A stretch of DNA of 64,000 nt from Bacillus sp. Xin1. Its GTDB lineage: Bacteria > Bacillota > Bacilli > Bacillales > Bacillaceae_G. The position numbers and the translations under genes were made by a program. Below, piece after piece: positions 27,160-37,600 of this stretch; position 1 is the first letter of the stretch, and each line of letters starts with the position of its first letter. The notes under the pieces are model-generated. The model had not been told where the DNA came from, did no database searches, and saw nothing but the letters and a program-made list of their open reading frames with translations. The stretch lies in assembly GCF_013314535.1 (NCBI RefSeq), contig NZ_JABUAE010000022.1:1-64000 (forward strand), written 5' to 3'.

Positions 27160-30100
27160 TTAAACCCTAAGAATTCCCCTAATCTCTTCTTCTGTAATAG
27201 AGGAGAATTTTTCTTGTCCTGGCTCAATCACTTCTGCAATTAAATGCTTCTTACTCTCTTGTAGCTCATTCATTTTTTCTTCAATTGTACCATGTGCTAC
27301 TAATTTGATTACTTGTACAGTATTCTTTTGTCCCATTCGATAAGCACGATCTGCCGCTTGCTGTTCGACTGCAGGATTCCACCATAAATCGTATAATATA
27401 ACAGTATCAGCCCCAGTTAAATTCAGCCCTGTACCGCCTGCCTTTAAAGAGATAAGAAATAAATCGCCTTCCCCCTCATTAAATCGATTGCATAGTTCTA
27501 CACGCTCAGCTGACGGCGTATTCCCATCTAAATAGAAATATGGTATAGCTTGACGATTCAATTCACGTCCAATAATGGAAAGCATCTTCGTAAATTGCGA
27601 AAAGATAAGAATTCTTTTCCCAGTACTTCTGCACTCCTCTACAATTTCGAGTAGTTGTTCAAACTTAGCTGAACTTCCTTTGTAATCGTCTACAAACAAA
27701 CCTGGGTGACAACAAATTTGTCGAAGTCTCGTCAAACCAGCTAAGATTCTAATTTTATTTTTACGCAATGTATCTTTATCTAAATGCTTTAACGTTTCTT
27801 CTCTCAATTTCGCTAAATAAGCTGCATATAATCGTTTCTGTTCTGGAAGTAATTCTGAAGACTGCAAGTGCTCAATTTTCTCTGGCAACTCTTTTAATAC
27901 ATCTTCTTTCAAGCGACGCAATACGAACGGCTTCACCCGCTTTGCGATGCTCTCGCGCCTTAAATCTCCAAACTCTTTTCTTCCTGGAAGCAATTCCGGG
28001 AATACTACATTGAAAATAGACCAAAGTTCCTCTAAAGAATTCTCGATAGGCGTTCCGGTCAGTGCAAAACGATACTCTGCTTGAATCGTTTTCACTGCCT
28101 TTGCGGTTTGCGTCATATGATTTTTAAACGCTTGTGCCTCATCAAGAAATAACGTATGAAACGGCTGGGCATATAGCCTTACATCCCTTCGTAATAAAGG
28201 ATATGACGTAATAATGACGTCATACTTTATAGAATCTTTTAAAATCTTTCGGCGCTCCGCCTGATTCCCATCTACAATAACAGCTCGTATATTTGGAGTG
28301 AATTTTTTCAACTCACTCAACCAGTTATAAACTAAAGAAGATGGTGATACAACTAGTACAGGTAGTTTCTTCTCTCGAATTTCAGGTAAAACCGAAGCGA
28401 TAAAAGCAATACTTTGCAGCGTTTTTCCGAGGCCCATATCATCTCCTAAAATACCACCAAAACGGTAATGTGCCAGTGTTTTCATCCACTCGAATCCCTC
28501 TTTTTGATACTCTCTAAGCACTGAAACTAAAATGTCTGGTGCAGCGAATTTCATATTTTTAGGGTTTCGAATGTTTTCCATTAATTCTTGAACGGATTGA
28601 TCTAAATTGAGAACATTTCCTTCTTGAAGTGAGCTCATCCATTTCACACTGCGCACAAGAGGTACTTTCACTTCTTCTCCTTTTAGAAATTCCTTGCGAA
28701 TACCCGATTCCTTTATAAACTGATTCACTTCATTAAATTCTTTGCTCTCAAGCGATAGTAAAGAACCGTTTGCTAACCGATAATATTTCCGTTTCTCCTC
28801 AAGCGCTGCCAATACACTTTTAATTTCAGCTTCTGGAATCCCCTTTATATCAAAACGAAATGCTAACCAATCAATTCGTTCTTTCCGCCTCACTCTTATA
28901 AGAGGTCCACTGTTCCCTCGATGAATACGCAATTTAATAGCCGTCGTTGCATAAATATCAAGTAAACTCTTTAACGTTGGGACAACATGGTATAAGAAAT
29001 GATATTCCGCTTCTTCATTGTGCATAAAATAACCGCCTTCAGTCTTCGCAAAGGCGCTAGCATTCATAATCTCTAAAATTTCTCGTTCTTTTTTCTCATC
29101 CCGATTGAAGACAGAAGGTTGTCCATCCTCTTCTAACGGATTGATAACCACATTTCCATATTGAAATTCTAGTCCTGCTAATAAGCGATTTTTAACTCGG
29201 TCTAAAAATAGTTTCGCTTTCAAAGGAGGTGTTTCCACACGCTCCGATATAACCTCGTCAACTCGAACATTTCCTAGCTTCATTAAACCTGGTACTACCT
29301 TCGCTACAAAATGCTCCATTTTCTCAGCAGAAATATGAAATTGATTACTACGAGAACGATTCATCATTCTTTTTAATTCAATGAGTCGCTTACAATCTTC
29401 CATGTTTAAATGATATAGCTTCCCTTCAAAAAGAGCATAACCATATGTATCCATTACTTCAACTTGTTGTAATCCATCAATCTGAAGTGTATACCCTTCA
29501 TTTGTCCCTTTATTGAACTCAAAATCTAAGGGTAGTAACCCTTTTGAGACATGTACACCATGAAATGATTTCCCATCATAGTGTAGCCTTACAAATGAAG
29601 TACTAGAAAGCAGAGAAAGCATTTCCTTCCAAGAAGCTGGTGGAATTAAAATCATACTTTCATTTTGTTCAGAGCTCATTTGCAACGATTCTACATACAT
29701 TTTTTCATTCCGATAAATTTGAATCAGCAGTTGAATAACAGCATCCGTTTCTTGTTGAAAGCTGTAGACCTCTGGTATATACGTAAAATCATTTGAACAT
29801 ATAAAAGGCTCTCTTTGTTCCACTCTATTAAGAAACTCTCTAATTTTATAAACAGGATATAATTTCTCTAACTTTACCTGAATCCCAAACAACGTTCCCC
29901 CACTTTTTGAAGCAACTGGAGTACAAACGAATTCCACATCTAGTATTTTTCGTGTATCAAATCGATGCTGCTTACTTTTTGGTCGTAGCGGCTTTTCATC
30001 AAATAAATCCAACATGCCATTCGCTAGTTGAGTATCTCGAGCGTTCGTGGAATTCTTTTTTGAATTAGCTTCTAATGACCCACCACCTTGTTGAAAATTA

Positions 30101-30375
30101 TTTATATATAGTAATGCAGCTGCAATATGTTGACAGTATGTATGAAAAGAAGCTAGTGAAGGGCAAGTGCATTCCCCAACAACATCACCATTACCACCAG
30201 TTTCTATCTTGACATAGAAATCTTCGTTTCCTTTCACTATTGCCTCGCAAATATTTCTCTCAGCATTATAATTTGTAATATCAACCTTGTTCGTCTTATA
30301 ATAGGCCTCACCTTTTTTATATGAGGTTTCTCCACATAACTGTTTAACTATTGTTTTATTTAATGTAAAGCTCAT
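27160..30375 (-). CDS. SWIM zinc-finger SNF2-family helicase/ATPase
   Basis: A 1071-aa DNA-dependent ATPase. The N-terminus has a SWIM finger (Cys69-x-Cys71, then Cys81-x-His83 in TYCQHIAAALL). A long bacterial SNF2-associated region follows. The motor starts near residue 610 with motif I GDDMGLGKTLQS (about 645), DEAQAFKN (about 745) and LTGTPIENSLEELWSIF, and ends with the helicase C domain (FSQFTKML, GGTGLNLTGADTVILYDLWWNP, QAADRAYRMGQ). Such proteins remodel DNA-protein complexes, possibly in repair or transcription recycling. There is no neighbouring methylase or nuclease, so it is probably not a defence island. Confidence 0.9.
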   Translation of the reverse strand: MSFTLNKTIVKQLCGETSYKKGEAYYKTNKVDITNYNAERNICEAIVKGNEDFYVKIETGGNGDVVGECTCPSLASFHTYCQHIAAALLYINNFQQGGGSLEANSKKNSTNARDTQLANGMLDLFDEKPLRPKSKQHRFDTRKILDVEFVCTPVASKSGGTLFGIQVKLEKLYPVYKIREFLNRVEQREPFICSNDFTYIPEVYSFQQETDAVIQLLIQIYRNEKMYVESLQMSSEQNESMILIPPASWKEMLSLLSSTSFVRLHYDGKSFHGVHVSKGLLPLDFEFNKGTNEGYTLQIDGLQQVEVMDTYGYALFEGKLYHLNMEDCKRLIELKRMMNRSRSNQFHISAEKMEHFVAKVVPGLMKLGNVRVDEVISERVETPPLKAKLFLDRVKNRLLAGLEFQYGNVVINPLEEDGQPSVFNRDEKKEREILEIMNASAFAKTEGGYFMHNEEAEYHFLYHVVPTLKSLLDIYATTAIKLRIHRGNSGPLIRVRRKERIDWLAFRFDIKGIPEAEIKSVLAALEEKRKYYRLANGSLLSLESKEFNEVNQFIKESGIRKEFLKGEEVKVPLVRSVKWMSSLQEGNVLNLDQSVQELMENIRNPKNMKFAAPDILVSVLREYQKEGFEWMKTLAHYRFGGILGDDMGLGKTLQSIAFIASVLPEIREKKLPVLVVSPSSLVYNWLSELKKFTPNIRAVIVDGNQAERRKILKDSIKYDVIITSYPLLRRDVRLYAQPFHTLFLDEAQAFKNHMTQTAKAVKTIQAEYRFALTGTPIENSLEELWSIFNVVFPELLPGRKEFGDLRRESIAKRVKPFVLRRLKEDVLKELPEKIEHLQSSELLPEQKRLYAAYLAKLREETLKHLDKDTLRKNKIRILAGLTRLRQICCHPGLFVDDYKGSSAKFEQLLEIVEECRSTGKRILIFSQFTKMLSIIGRELNRQAIPYFYLDGNTPSAERVELCNRFNEGEGDLFLISLKAGGTGLNLTGADTVILYDLWWNPAVEQQAADRAYRMGQKNTVQVIKLVAHGTIEEKMNELQESKKHLIAEVIEPGQEKFSSITEEEIRGILRV

Positions 30376-30423
30376 TATTTTGACCCTTCCCTAAATATAA
30401 AAATTTATCTTTCTTAACGTTAT

Positions 30424-30466
30424 ATAAAAAAAACATTAGAATACAAGCATTTCTAATGTTTTTTAT
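30424..30466. terminator. Terminator of the RNase J gene
   Basis: AAAAACATTAGAA and TTCTAATGTTTTTT form a stem around about 9 nt, flanked by A and T tracts. Confidence 0.85.
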
Positions 30467-30534
30467 CTACTCTTATACAACATTTTACATGCATACACAG
30501 TAATATCAAACAGCAATTCCTTAAAACAATCAGT

Positions 30535-32208
30535 TTAAACTTCAATTATTATAGGAAGAATCATTGGTTTTCTTTTTGTATGTGAGTATACAAACTTTCC
30601 AAGTACTTCTTTTATTTCTTTTTTAAGAACATTCCACCTACTAACGTTTTCTTTTTGTAAGTTATTAATGGTTGTTACAACTAATTGGTTAATGCTCTGC
30701 AAAAATTCTTCCGAATCACGAACATATACAAATCCACGAGAAATCGTATCCGGACCAGAAATAATTTTTCCTTCTGTTTTACTAAGAGTAATCACTATCA
30801 CAAGCATACCATCTTCAGAAAGCTGCTTACGATCGCGTAAAATAGCGTTTCCAACATCACCAATGCCCAATCCATCTACATATACATTCCCTGCAGGTAT
30901 TCGTCTAGAGTTCCAAGCGACTTGCTTCTTTATGTCAACAACATCACCATTACTAATAACAAAAATATTCTCTTTCTTAACGCCAACGGACTCTGCTAAT
31001 AGGCTATGATGATGTAACATTCTAAATTCACCATGAATAGGAATGAAATATTTAGGCTTCATTAAAGTAAGCATTAATTTTAATTCTTCTTGATAGGCAT
31101 GTCCAGAAACATGCATTCCCGTTGAACTCCCCGACCCATAAATCACATTGGCTCCCAATAAAAATAAATTATCTATAATACGTGAAACATTACGTTCATT
31201 TCCTGGGATAGGAGTTGCAGATAAAATGACAGTATCTTCTGGCAGAATATCTACCTGTCGATAGTTTCCACTGGCTAAACGGGATAAAGCAGCCATAGGT
31301 TCACCTTGACTTCCAGTACAAAGAATAGCCACCCTTTCTGGATCCATTTGATTGATCTCATTTGCATCTATTAACATTCCCTCAGGAATATTCAAATAAC
31401 CTTGTTCTAGAGCAACAGACACTACATTTACCATGCTTCTCCCAAGCAAAGCAAGCTTTCTATTCGTCTTTATAGCTGCATCTACCACTTGCTGTACACG
31501 ATTAACATTAGAAGCAAAGGTAGAAATAATGACTTTTCTACGAGCTTTGATGAACACTTCTTCAATGCGCTCACCAACAGATCGTTCTGATGGAGTAAAT
31601 CCAGAACGTTCTGCATTCGTACTTTCAGAGAGTAAAGCTAAAACGCCATCACTTCCGATTTTAGCCATTTTATGAATATCTGGATATTGATTATTTACAG
31701 GAGTCAAATCAAATTTGAAGTCGCCTGTATGTACTACAGTACCTTCTGGTGTATGAAAAGCAATACCAAGGCAGTCAGGAATACTATGATTCGTTTTAAA
31801 AAATGTCAAACTAATTGAACCAAACTCAATAACCGATTCAGAATCAATAACAAATAGTTGGGTCGAATTTTGAAGCCCATGTTCTTTTAATTTAATACCA
31901 ATTAAACCGATTGTTAATTTTGTTGCATAGATTGGTACATTCAATTGTTTTAATAGATACGGGATACCTCCAATATGATCTTCGTGTCCATGAGTAACAA
32001 CTAAACCTCGAATTTTATCCTTGTTTTCTTGCAAGTATGTAATATCCGGGATAATCAGATCAATTCCTAATAAACTTTCATCTGGAAACTTAGAACCGCA
32101 ATCAATTACCACAATATCGTTTGAATATTGTACGGCATACATATTTTTCCCTATTTCATTTACTCCGCCTAAAGCAAAAATGGATAGTGTATGTTCTACT
32201 GTGCTCAA
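30535..32208 (-). CDS. Ribonuclease J paralogue
   Basis: A 557-aa metallo-beta-lactamase/beta-CASP ribonuclease. The zinc motif HGHEDH is at His73, His75, Asp77, His78. Other motifs are HTGDFKFD, the beta-CASP region (GSQGEPMAALSR), MHVSGHA and the terminal RKPMILPIIIEV shared with RNase J1. It should have 5' exonuclease and endonuclease activity in mRNA turnover. The close match to J1 in a region without other RNA genes suggests an extra copy besides the main rnjA and rnjB, but those lie outside the window. The catalytic residues are intact. Confidence 0.9.
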   Translation of the reverse strand: MSTVEHTLSIFALGGVNEIGKNMYAVQYSNDIVVIDCGSKFPDESLLGIDLIIPDITYLQENKDKIRGLVVTHGHEDHIGGIPYLLKQLNVPIYATKLTIGLIGIKLKEHGLQNSTQLFVIDSESVIEFGSISLTFFKTNHSIPDCLGIAFHTPEGTVVHTGDFKFDLTPVNNQYPDIHKMAKIGSDGVLALLSESTNAERSGFTPSERSVGERIEEVFIKARRKVIISTFASNVNRVQQVVDAAIKTNRKLALLGRSMVNVVSVALEQGYLNIPEGMLIDANEINQMDPERVAILCTGSQGEPMAALSRLASGNYRQVDILPEDTVILSATPIPGNERNVSRIIDNLFLLGANVIYGSGSSTGMHVSGHAYQEELKLMLTLMKPKYFIPIHGEFRMLHHHSLLAESVGVKKENIFVISNGDVVDIKKQVAWNSRRIPAGNVYVDGLGIGDVGNAILRDRKQLSEDGMLVIVITLSKTEGKIISGPDTISRGFVYVRDSEEFLQSINQLVVTTINNLQKENVSRWNVLKKEIKEVLGKFVYSHTKRKPMILPIIIEV

Positions 32209-32456
32209 AATTAACCCCCCTATAGGAAAACATTCAAATATATTCGAATAAATATGGAATTCTTTTTTATGATTAACCCATTTAACTAAAGATTATTCTG
32301 ATTTATAGCCGAATGAATATTTTTTCATAGGAGTATTACATCAATTTTATGTTTATCATTTCCTGTATTTTTTTTTAAGTATCAACACAACCTAATATAG
32401 AGCATGTTGATAAATATTTTATCCTTACTTACAAAGTAAAAAATGGAGGGACACTA

Positions 32457-32954
32457 ATGAAACATATTGTGGCCTTATTAATTAAATATACTGCAGTTAG
32501 TGCTGTACTACTTATGATATTAGCGATTTTTCAAGATATCTCAATCCCTAGGGTATTGTTTATTTCTTTAGCAATTACAGGCGCAGCCTATTTAATAGGA
32601 GATCTGTTTATTTTACCTCAGTATGGAAATACGGTTGCTACAATTGTAGATTTTGGATTGAGTTTTTTAGGAATCTGGGTATTGATTTATCTTCTTACAA
32701 ATATAGATCTAACTCGTAATATTACAGCATCCTCCTTTTGGGCGGCTCTTCTCATTGGTATAGTGGAAATATTTTTTCATATTTATATGAAAAGAATGGT
32801 TTTGCATGAAGGTGGAGATTTACGCACGTCATCTAACATACATCATCGTGATAAGTATGCTATGGAATTTTCAGATGAATATGTGGATCATTCTAAAATA
32901 CCAAAAGTGCATTCACCTGAAAAAATGGAAGATAAAAATGCTAAACTAAAATAA
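32457..32954 (+). CDS. yndM: YndM-like DUF2512 membrane protein
   Basis: A 165-aa protein with four membrane helices in the first 110 residues (the fourth contains FWAALLIGIVEIFFHIYM) and a charged cytoplasmic tail with His-rich HHRDKY. This matches the YndM/DUF2512 family, often found in spore-formers. GGAGGG precedes the ATG. It is divergent from the RNase J gene. Function unknown. Confidence 0.8.
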   Translation: MKHIVALLIKYTAVSAVLLMILAIFQDISIPRVLFISLAITGAAYLIGDLFILPQYGNTVATIVDFGLSFLGIWVLIYLLTNIDLTRNITASSFWAALLIGIVEIFFHIYMKRMVLHEGGDLRTSSNIHHRDKYAMEFSDEYVDHSKIPKVHSPEKMEDKNAKLK

Positions 32955-32990
32955 AAAAAGGTCTTTTTCCATTCCAAAAAGACCTAATCC
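32952..32990 (+). terminator. Hairpin after yndM
   Basis: AGGTCTTTTT and AAAAAGACCT form a perfect stem around CCATTCC right after the stop codon. The T run lies within the stem. A second hairpin (AGGATAGC/GCTATCCT, near 33007-33048) follows. Confidence 0.6.
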
Positions 32991-33080
32991 AATTATATTT
33001 TTTAAAAGGATAGCTAAAAACATAATTATTTCCTACCCTGGCTATCCTCTTCTTATTCTTTACATAATGTGCAACATTTT

Positions 33081-33236
33081 TATCCCGCATTAACGGGCAG
33101 TAATACTCCCACCTCAAAATTCGGCAGGAGCACAGAAGTTAGGTGGGAGATAAACTACCCGTAAAAGCCCGATTGGTGAGGGCTAATAATCAGTGAGGGA
33201 TGAAGAAAACCCCCACTGATTAAAGTTTCACTTTAT
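33081..33236 (+). repeat. bcr1-type repeat, complete 156-bp copy
   Basis: Starts TATCCCGCATTAACGGGCAG, carries AAAGCCCGATTGGTGAGGGC and ends CTGATTAAAGTTTCACTTTAT. It is the best-preserved copy in the window and the reference for the four others. Several internal inverted segments suggest a folded RNA: CTCCCACCT...AGGTGGGAG, CCCGATTGGTGAGGG, and the CAGTGAGGG/CCCCCACTG pair. No ORF. The length fits my recollection of bcr1 (about 155 bp). Confidence 0.75.
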
Positions 33237-33298
33237 AAATGCTCTCTTTTATCAAGTGATTTATAAAATTTAATATAACCTCACAACGCAACCCTCTC

Positions 33299-33430
33299 TT
33301 ATATGAGATCCTCAATTTCTTTAATTGCTTCATATCCAAAATACATCCCAACCAAAACTAAAACAACTCCAGCAAAAATAGAAATCCATTTCATTATACG
33401 GTTATTTACAAACCTTCTTCTAAAACACAT
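33299..33430 (-). pseudogene. C-terminal remnant of a LysE-type exporter
   Basis: A 43-codon frame reads RRRFVNNRIMKWISIFAGVV and ends FGYEAIKEIEDLI. This looks like the last transmembrane helix of LysE/RhtB-family amino-acid exporters. No ribosome binding site or upstream part of the gene is present. It lies next to a bcr1 copy. It is probably a leftover after a deletion, although a genuine 31-43-aa membrane peptide cannot be excluded. Confidence 0.45.
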
Positions 33431-33489
33431 TTACATTCAATTATACCCTTTTACCACCGCAAAACAACGAAAATTCAGGATTTTACCCA

Positions 33490-33520
33490 CAAAAAGAAGA
33501 TGCTCATTTAGAAGCATCCT
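33490..33520 (-). terminator. Terminator of the GlnL-like gene
   Basis: On the minus strand GATGCT-TCTAAATG-AGCATC is followed by TTCTTTTT. It lies just after the response-regulator stop. Confidence 0.7.
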
Positions 33521-34453
33521 CTATTCTATCTCCATTAATCTCTTTGCCTCAAAATACAGCACTTGAATAAACTTTTTCGTATTAATTCTTATATGCCCTG
33601 ATGTTGTTAGCTCTTCTTTCGTCATTTCTGTCATACGCTTACGAACAATGGTAAAATCAAAAAACTTCGGCGCATAGCCTTCAAACTTCGGATTTGAAAA
33701 ATCTGTTAAACCAAGGGAAGCTAGATGGTTCAAAGATTGATAAATCGCTCGACGCACTCTTTGTTCTGAAGCCTTTCTTTCTTTATCAATTTCTGCTTCT
33801 GAGGCCGTCCCTCCTAATTTTTTGACCGTAATATAATGAAAAATGTCTTTCAGTGCTGGAAAACCATATTCAAATGTTTTTTCTTTTTCTTGGCCTAATA
33901 AATATTCCAGCATACTCAGTAAATCTTTACCTCCATTCTCTCCAGCGATTCCGAGTTCCGATAATAAATAACGACCTGAGTCCGCTATTTTTTTCTCTTC
34001 TTTCACGGGTTCATTTCGAACTTGTGGTTGTTCCCATTGGAAGACGTTATTCAATGATTTTTGAATATCCTGGATTGATCGTTCTAACCGAATACGTTCC
34101 ATCACCTTTCGTACAACAGATACAACCTCAATTTTATTCAATGGTTTTGTAATATAATATTCAACTCCAAAAGAATAAGCTTCTCCAATTAATTGTTTCG
34201 ATTCAACTTGAGAAATCATAATCACTTTTCCTGTAAACGCCGGTAGAATATGACGTACTGTTTCAATTCCATCCCGAATTGGCATTAATAAATCAATAAA
34301 TAAAATATCTACCTTCTTAAAATTTAGCTGATCCGCTTCAACAAAAGCACCATCTTCCGCTTCTCCTACCACTTCTCCAAGATCCTCATCTTCAATAATT
34401 TGTGATAGCATAGAGCGGAAGACTTCATCATCATCTGCGATGTAATAAAACAT
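33521..34453 (-). CDS. glnL: GlnL/YcbB-like response regulator
   Basis: A 310-aa regulator with a receiver domain (ADDDEVFR; Asp in VDILFIDLLMPIRDG near residue 54; Lys in YYITKPLNKIE) and a long C-terminal YcbB-type DNA-binding domain (HYITVKKLGG, RVRRAIYQSLNHLASLGL). In B. subtilis GlnK-GlnL control glutamine transport and glutaminase. Here the pair lies downstream of aspartase and malic enzyme genes, so it may sense aspartate/glutamate or a C4-dicarboxylate. GGGGAGG precedes the ATG, 4 nt after the kinase gene. Confidence 0.82.
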   Translation of the reverse strand: MFYYIADDDEVFRSMLSQIIEDEDLGEVVGEAEDGAFVEADQLNFKKVDILFIDLLMPIRDGIETVRHILPAFTGKVIMISQVESKQLIGEAYSFGVEYYITKPLNKIEVVSVVRKVMERIRLERSIQDIQKSLNNVFQWEQPQVRNEPVKEEKKIADSGRYLLSELGIAGENGGKDLLSMLEYLLGQEKEKTFEYGFPALKDIFHYITVKKLGGTASEAEIDKERKASEQRVRRAIYQSLNHLASLGLTDFSNPKFEGYAPKFFDFTIVRKRMTEMTKEELTTSGHIRINTKKFIQVLYFEAKRLMEIE

Positions 34454-34457
34454 CCCA

Positions 34458-35759
34458 TCATCCTCCCCTGGTTAAACTAGACACAGGTAAACGTACGACA
34501 AACTTACATCCTCTTTCATTTTCTCCGTCTTCAAGGCTCACTTCTCCTCCTAGTTCTGTAACCATCTCTTTTATATAGGACAAACCTATTCCCGTTGACG
34601 GTGTCCCTGTTTGATCATACTTCGAAGTAAATCCCGGCTTAAATACTAATTCTTTATATTTTTGTGCAATACCAGGACCATTATCTATTACTTCGAATAT
34701 TACATTTTCTTCTTGTTTTTTGGCGTGTATTATAATTGCACCAACATCCTCTATTGCCTCTACAGCATTTGCAACTAGATTATTTAAAATTGACAATATA
34801 GTGTACACATGATACTCATTATACTCGCCTTCTATACTTTTAGAAAAGGTTATCTCTTTCCCTAATAGCTGAGCATACTTTTCATTTATCCTAACAATCA
34901 TTTCCGTCAATTCATGACCTTCTATGTATTCAGAAAGATTTTTATCTAATAGAAGCTTTGATAATCCCGCAAAAATTCTTTGATTATCTTTTTTAATTTC
35001 GTGTACTTCCCCAGCAATTTTTAATACTTTTTTACTGTGCATTTCTATATCAGTTGTATCATTACTAGCTTGTAAATTTCGATATAATTGATATGCTTCT
35101 TGTGTAATTAATTCTGCATTTTGAAGTGTCTTTTTTAAATGAACAGATTCCACGTATAAATTGGAAAGATGCATCAACATCTTTTCATTTTCCTTCCGAA
35201 CTTGCGCTTCTTTTAATTTCGTCTCATATAAACTCATCATATTTAAGAAACCAAGGGCAAAGAAGCTTCGAAAAACCGCGATAATAATTAATTTATTTAT
35301 TTCGGAAATCGTAATCGTTGTACCAAGTACTAAAACATGATAAAAAGCTAGTTCTGACATACTGGCTATAATCTCAATTGTAATCCCAAGACATCCAATT
35401 ACAATTGGTTTTTGATGGAATTTATTTACCCTACATAACGAAAAAAGACTTCCATAAACAAAATAATAAAAAAAGACTGGATAACGCAAATAAAAAGAAT
35501 CCGTTACATGAAAAGAACCTTGCAACATCCAATCAAGACAAACCCGAAATCCTACTACAGATACTCCAACAAGTAGACCGACTACAGCAGCCGGTATTTT
35601 ACGTAAAAACAATAGTAAAAAGAAAAAAATTGGTGTTCCAAAACTCACACGAAATGTATCATTAAACGGGTGAAAATTCAGCTCACCAGCAATAGGAACA
35701 ACAACCATTAAAATAATTAAAATGGACATATCTTTTTTCCATAATTGACTCCAGCTCAA
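34458..35759 (-). CDS. glnK: GlnK/YcbA-like sensor histidine kinase
   Basis: A kinase of about 433 aa with six hydrophobic segments, no large external domain, a dimerisation helix with EVHEIKKDNQRI (His phosphoacceptor) and an HATPase domain (N box LNNLVANAVEAI, DNGPGIA, GTPSTGIGLS). This is the GlnK type, which senses through its membrane or cytoplasmic part. I favour TTG 35759, spaced after GGGAAGTGA, over the GTG at 35768, which has no ribosome binding site. The two genes form a pair with a 4-nt gap. Confidence 0.82.
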   Translation of the reverse strand: MSWSQLWKKDMSILIILMVVVPIAGELNFHPFNDTFRVSFGTPIFFFLLLFLRKIPAAVVGLLVGVSVVGFRVCLDWMLQGSFHVTDSFYLRYPVFFYYFVYGSLFSLCRVNKFHQKPIVIGCLGITIEIIASMSELAFYHVLVLGTTITISEINKLIIIAVFRSFFALGFLNMMSLYETKLKEAQVRKENEKMLMHLSNLYVESVHLKKTLQNAELITQEAYQLYRNLQASNDTTDIEMHSKKVLKIAGEVHEIKKDNQRIFAGLSKLLLDKNLSEYIEGHELTEMIVRINEKYAQLLGKEITFSKSIEGEYNEYHVYTILSILNNLVANAVEAIEDVGAIIIHAKKQEENVIFEVIDNGPGIAQKYKELVFKPGFTSKYDQTGTPSTGIGLSYIKEMVTELGGEVSLEDGENERGCKFVVRLPVSSLTRGG

Positions 35760-35805
35760 AGATGTCACTTCCCATTTCTGAAATATAGTTTTTCAAAAAT
35801 TGAAA

Positions 35806-35842
35806 AAGGAAAGCCCGCTTATGATATAAACGGGCTTTATTT
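35806..35842 (-). terminator. Terminator between malic enzyme and the GlnK-like gene
   Basis: AAAGCCCG (35810-35817) and CGGGCTTT (35831-35838) form a GC-rich stem followed on the minus strand by TCCTTTTT. Some read-through into the kinase gene is possible. Confidence 0.8.
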
Positions 35843-37555
35843 CTATATTGTTACCTTTTCTACTGCTTTTACTTGACGATATTCAGGCTGCCACATTGCT
35901 TCTTTCACAGCTTTTCTGATATCGTTATCACTGAGCTCCTCACGAGCAACTCCTTCAGCAACTGCTGCTTTTGCTACTTCAATCGCTACTATCTCTGAGA
36001 TGTTACGCAGTTCTTCTACTTCTGGAAGAATAGGTGCTCCTGGCTGACTTGTATCTACCATACTTGCCACTGCTTCTGCTGCCGCCGCAAACATACCATC
36101 TGTCATTACACTTGCACGAACAACTATTGTTCCAAGCCCAAGACCTGGGAAAATAAGCGCATTATTGGATTGTCCGATCACATACGTTACACCATTATAT
36201 GTAACTGGTTCAAACGGACTTCCTGTTGCCACTAATGCTCTTCCTTCTGTCCAATGAATTAAATCTACTGGTTTTGCTTCTGCAAGTGGCGTTGGATTAG
36301 ACATTGGTAAAATAATTGGTCTTTCTACATGAGAAGCCATTTCCTTTACAATTTCCTCTGTAAAGGCACCAGCAACTGTTGATGTACCAATTAAAATTGT
36401 TGGTCTTACATGTTTCACAACTTCTGCAAGCCCAATCATGTCCCCTTGCTTCCATTCGTTTACTTCAGGTTCCTTACGTGCGTATGGCACCTGGAAATCA
36501 AGAAGATCCTTCATGCTATCTGTAAGTAAACCATTGCGGTCAATACACCAAAATCGCTCGTTTGCTTCTTTCTCTGACAAGCCCGCACGAACCATCGCAT
36601 CTCGCACCTGATCTGCAATTCCAATTCCGGCTGTTCCAGCACCAAATACAACAACGCGGTGCTCACATAAAGGAACATTAGAAGCTTTCACTGCTGATAA
36701 TACAGCAGCAAGTGAAACGGCACCCGTTCCTTGAATGTCATCATTAAATGTACATACATCATTACGATATTTATCTAAAATTCTACGTGCATTACGTGAA
36801 CTAAAGTCTTCCCAATGTAATAGTGCTTTCGGAAACTTATTACACACTGCTTTTACGAATGTATCAATAAACGTATCATAGGCTTCACCTGTTATACGTG
36901 GATGGCGATTTCCGATATAAAACGGGTTATTTAATAAATCCTCTCGGTTTGTTCCTACATCTAAAATTACAGGTAATACACGACTAGGATCGATTCCAAC
37001 TGCTGCCGTATAAACAGCTAACTTTCCAATAGCGATATTAATACCACCAACGCCCCAGTCACCAATTCCTAATATTCCTTCACCATCTGTTACAACGACT
37101 AAATCTACATTGTCAGCCGTTGCACCAATGTTAGAAAACGCTTCTTCTATACCAGAAGGATCATTAATGGATAAATAAACTCCACGCGGTTTACGATACT
37201 CATGACTATACCTTTGAATCGCTACACCAACAGTTGGCGTATACACAATTGGAAGCATTTCTCGTAAATGATCTGTAAGCAAACGATAAAATAACACTTC
37301 GTTACGATCATGTAGCGCTGTTAAGTATACATTCTTTAATAAATCATCCGGCTGCGAACAAAATTGTTCGTATGCACGGCGTGCTTGTTCATCTAATGTT
37401 AATACCGCTGGCGGTAATAACCCTTTCAGTCCTAACTCTTCTCTTTCTTCTTTCGTGAAAGCGACACCTTTATTTAAAAGTGGCGTTGCTAATACTTCTA
37501 CTCCTCTTAATGTTGTTTCTAACGCACCATTAGAAGAAACTGTAAATTTACTCAT
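35843..37555 (-). CDS. maeA: NAD-dependent malic enzyme
   Basis: Oxidative decarboxylation of malate to pyruvate. A 570-aa protein with the long-form N-terminal domain, catalytic Tyr in PIVYTPTVG (about residue 100 from the chosen start), the metal-binding [11 protein letters not shown], an NAD fold with [13 protein letters not shown], and [14 protein letters not shown] use ATG 37555 (MSKFTV), which aligns with MaeA starts, over an in-frame upstream start at 37585. A terminator hairpin separates it from aspA, so it may also have its own promoter. It completes a route from aspartate to pyruvate. Confidence 0.92.
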   Translation of the reverse strand: MSKFTVSSNGALETTLRGVEVLATPLLNKGVAFTKEEREELGLKGLLPPAVLTLDEQARRAYEQFCSQPDDLLKNVYLTALHDRNEVLFYRLLTDHLREMLPIVYTPTVGVAIQRYSHEYRKPRGVYLSINDPSGIEEAFSNIGATADNVDLVVVTDGEGILGIGDWGVGGINIAIGKLAVYTAAVGIDPSRVLPVILDVGTNREDLLNNPFYIGNRHPRITGEAYDTFIDTFVKAVCNKFPKALLHWEDFSSRNARRILDKYRNDVCTFNDDIQGTGAVSLAAVLSAVKASNVPLCEHRVVVFGAGTAGIGIADQVRDAMVRAGLSEKEANERFWCIDRNGLLTDSMKDLLDFQVPYARKEPEVNEWKQGDMIGLAEVVKHVRPTILIGTSTVAGAFTEEIVKEMASHVERPIILPMSNPTPLAEAKPVDLIHWTEGRALVATGSPFEPVTYNGVTYVIGQSNNALIFPGLGLGTIVVRASVMTDGMFAAAAEAVASMVDTSQPGAPILPEVEELRNISEIVAIEVAKAAVAEGVAREELSDNDIRKAVKEAMWQPEYRQVKAVEKVTI

Positions 37556-37600
37556 ACCATCCCTACCTTTATTCATATATACCATTTCTATATTGTAAAC

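Noticed and set aside
27160-30375. SNF2 helicase as part of a phage-defence island
   Set aside because: No methylase, nuclease or other defence gene is adjacent. Neighbours are housekeeping or transport genes.
33081-33236. Riboswitch or ncRNA gene instead of a repeat
   Set aside because: The same sequence recurs at four other unrelated places in both orientations, so a repeat element is the better reading.
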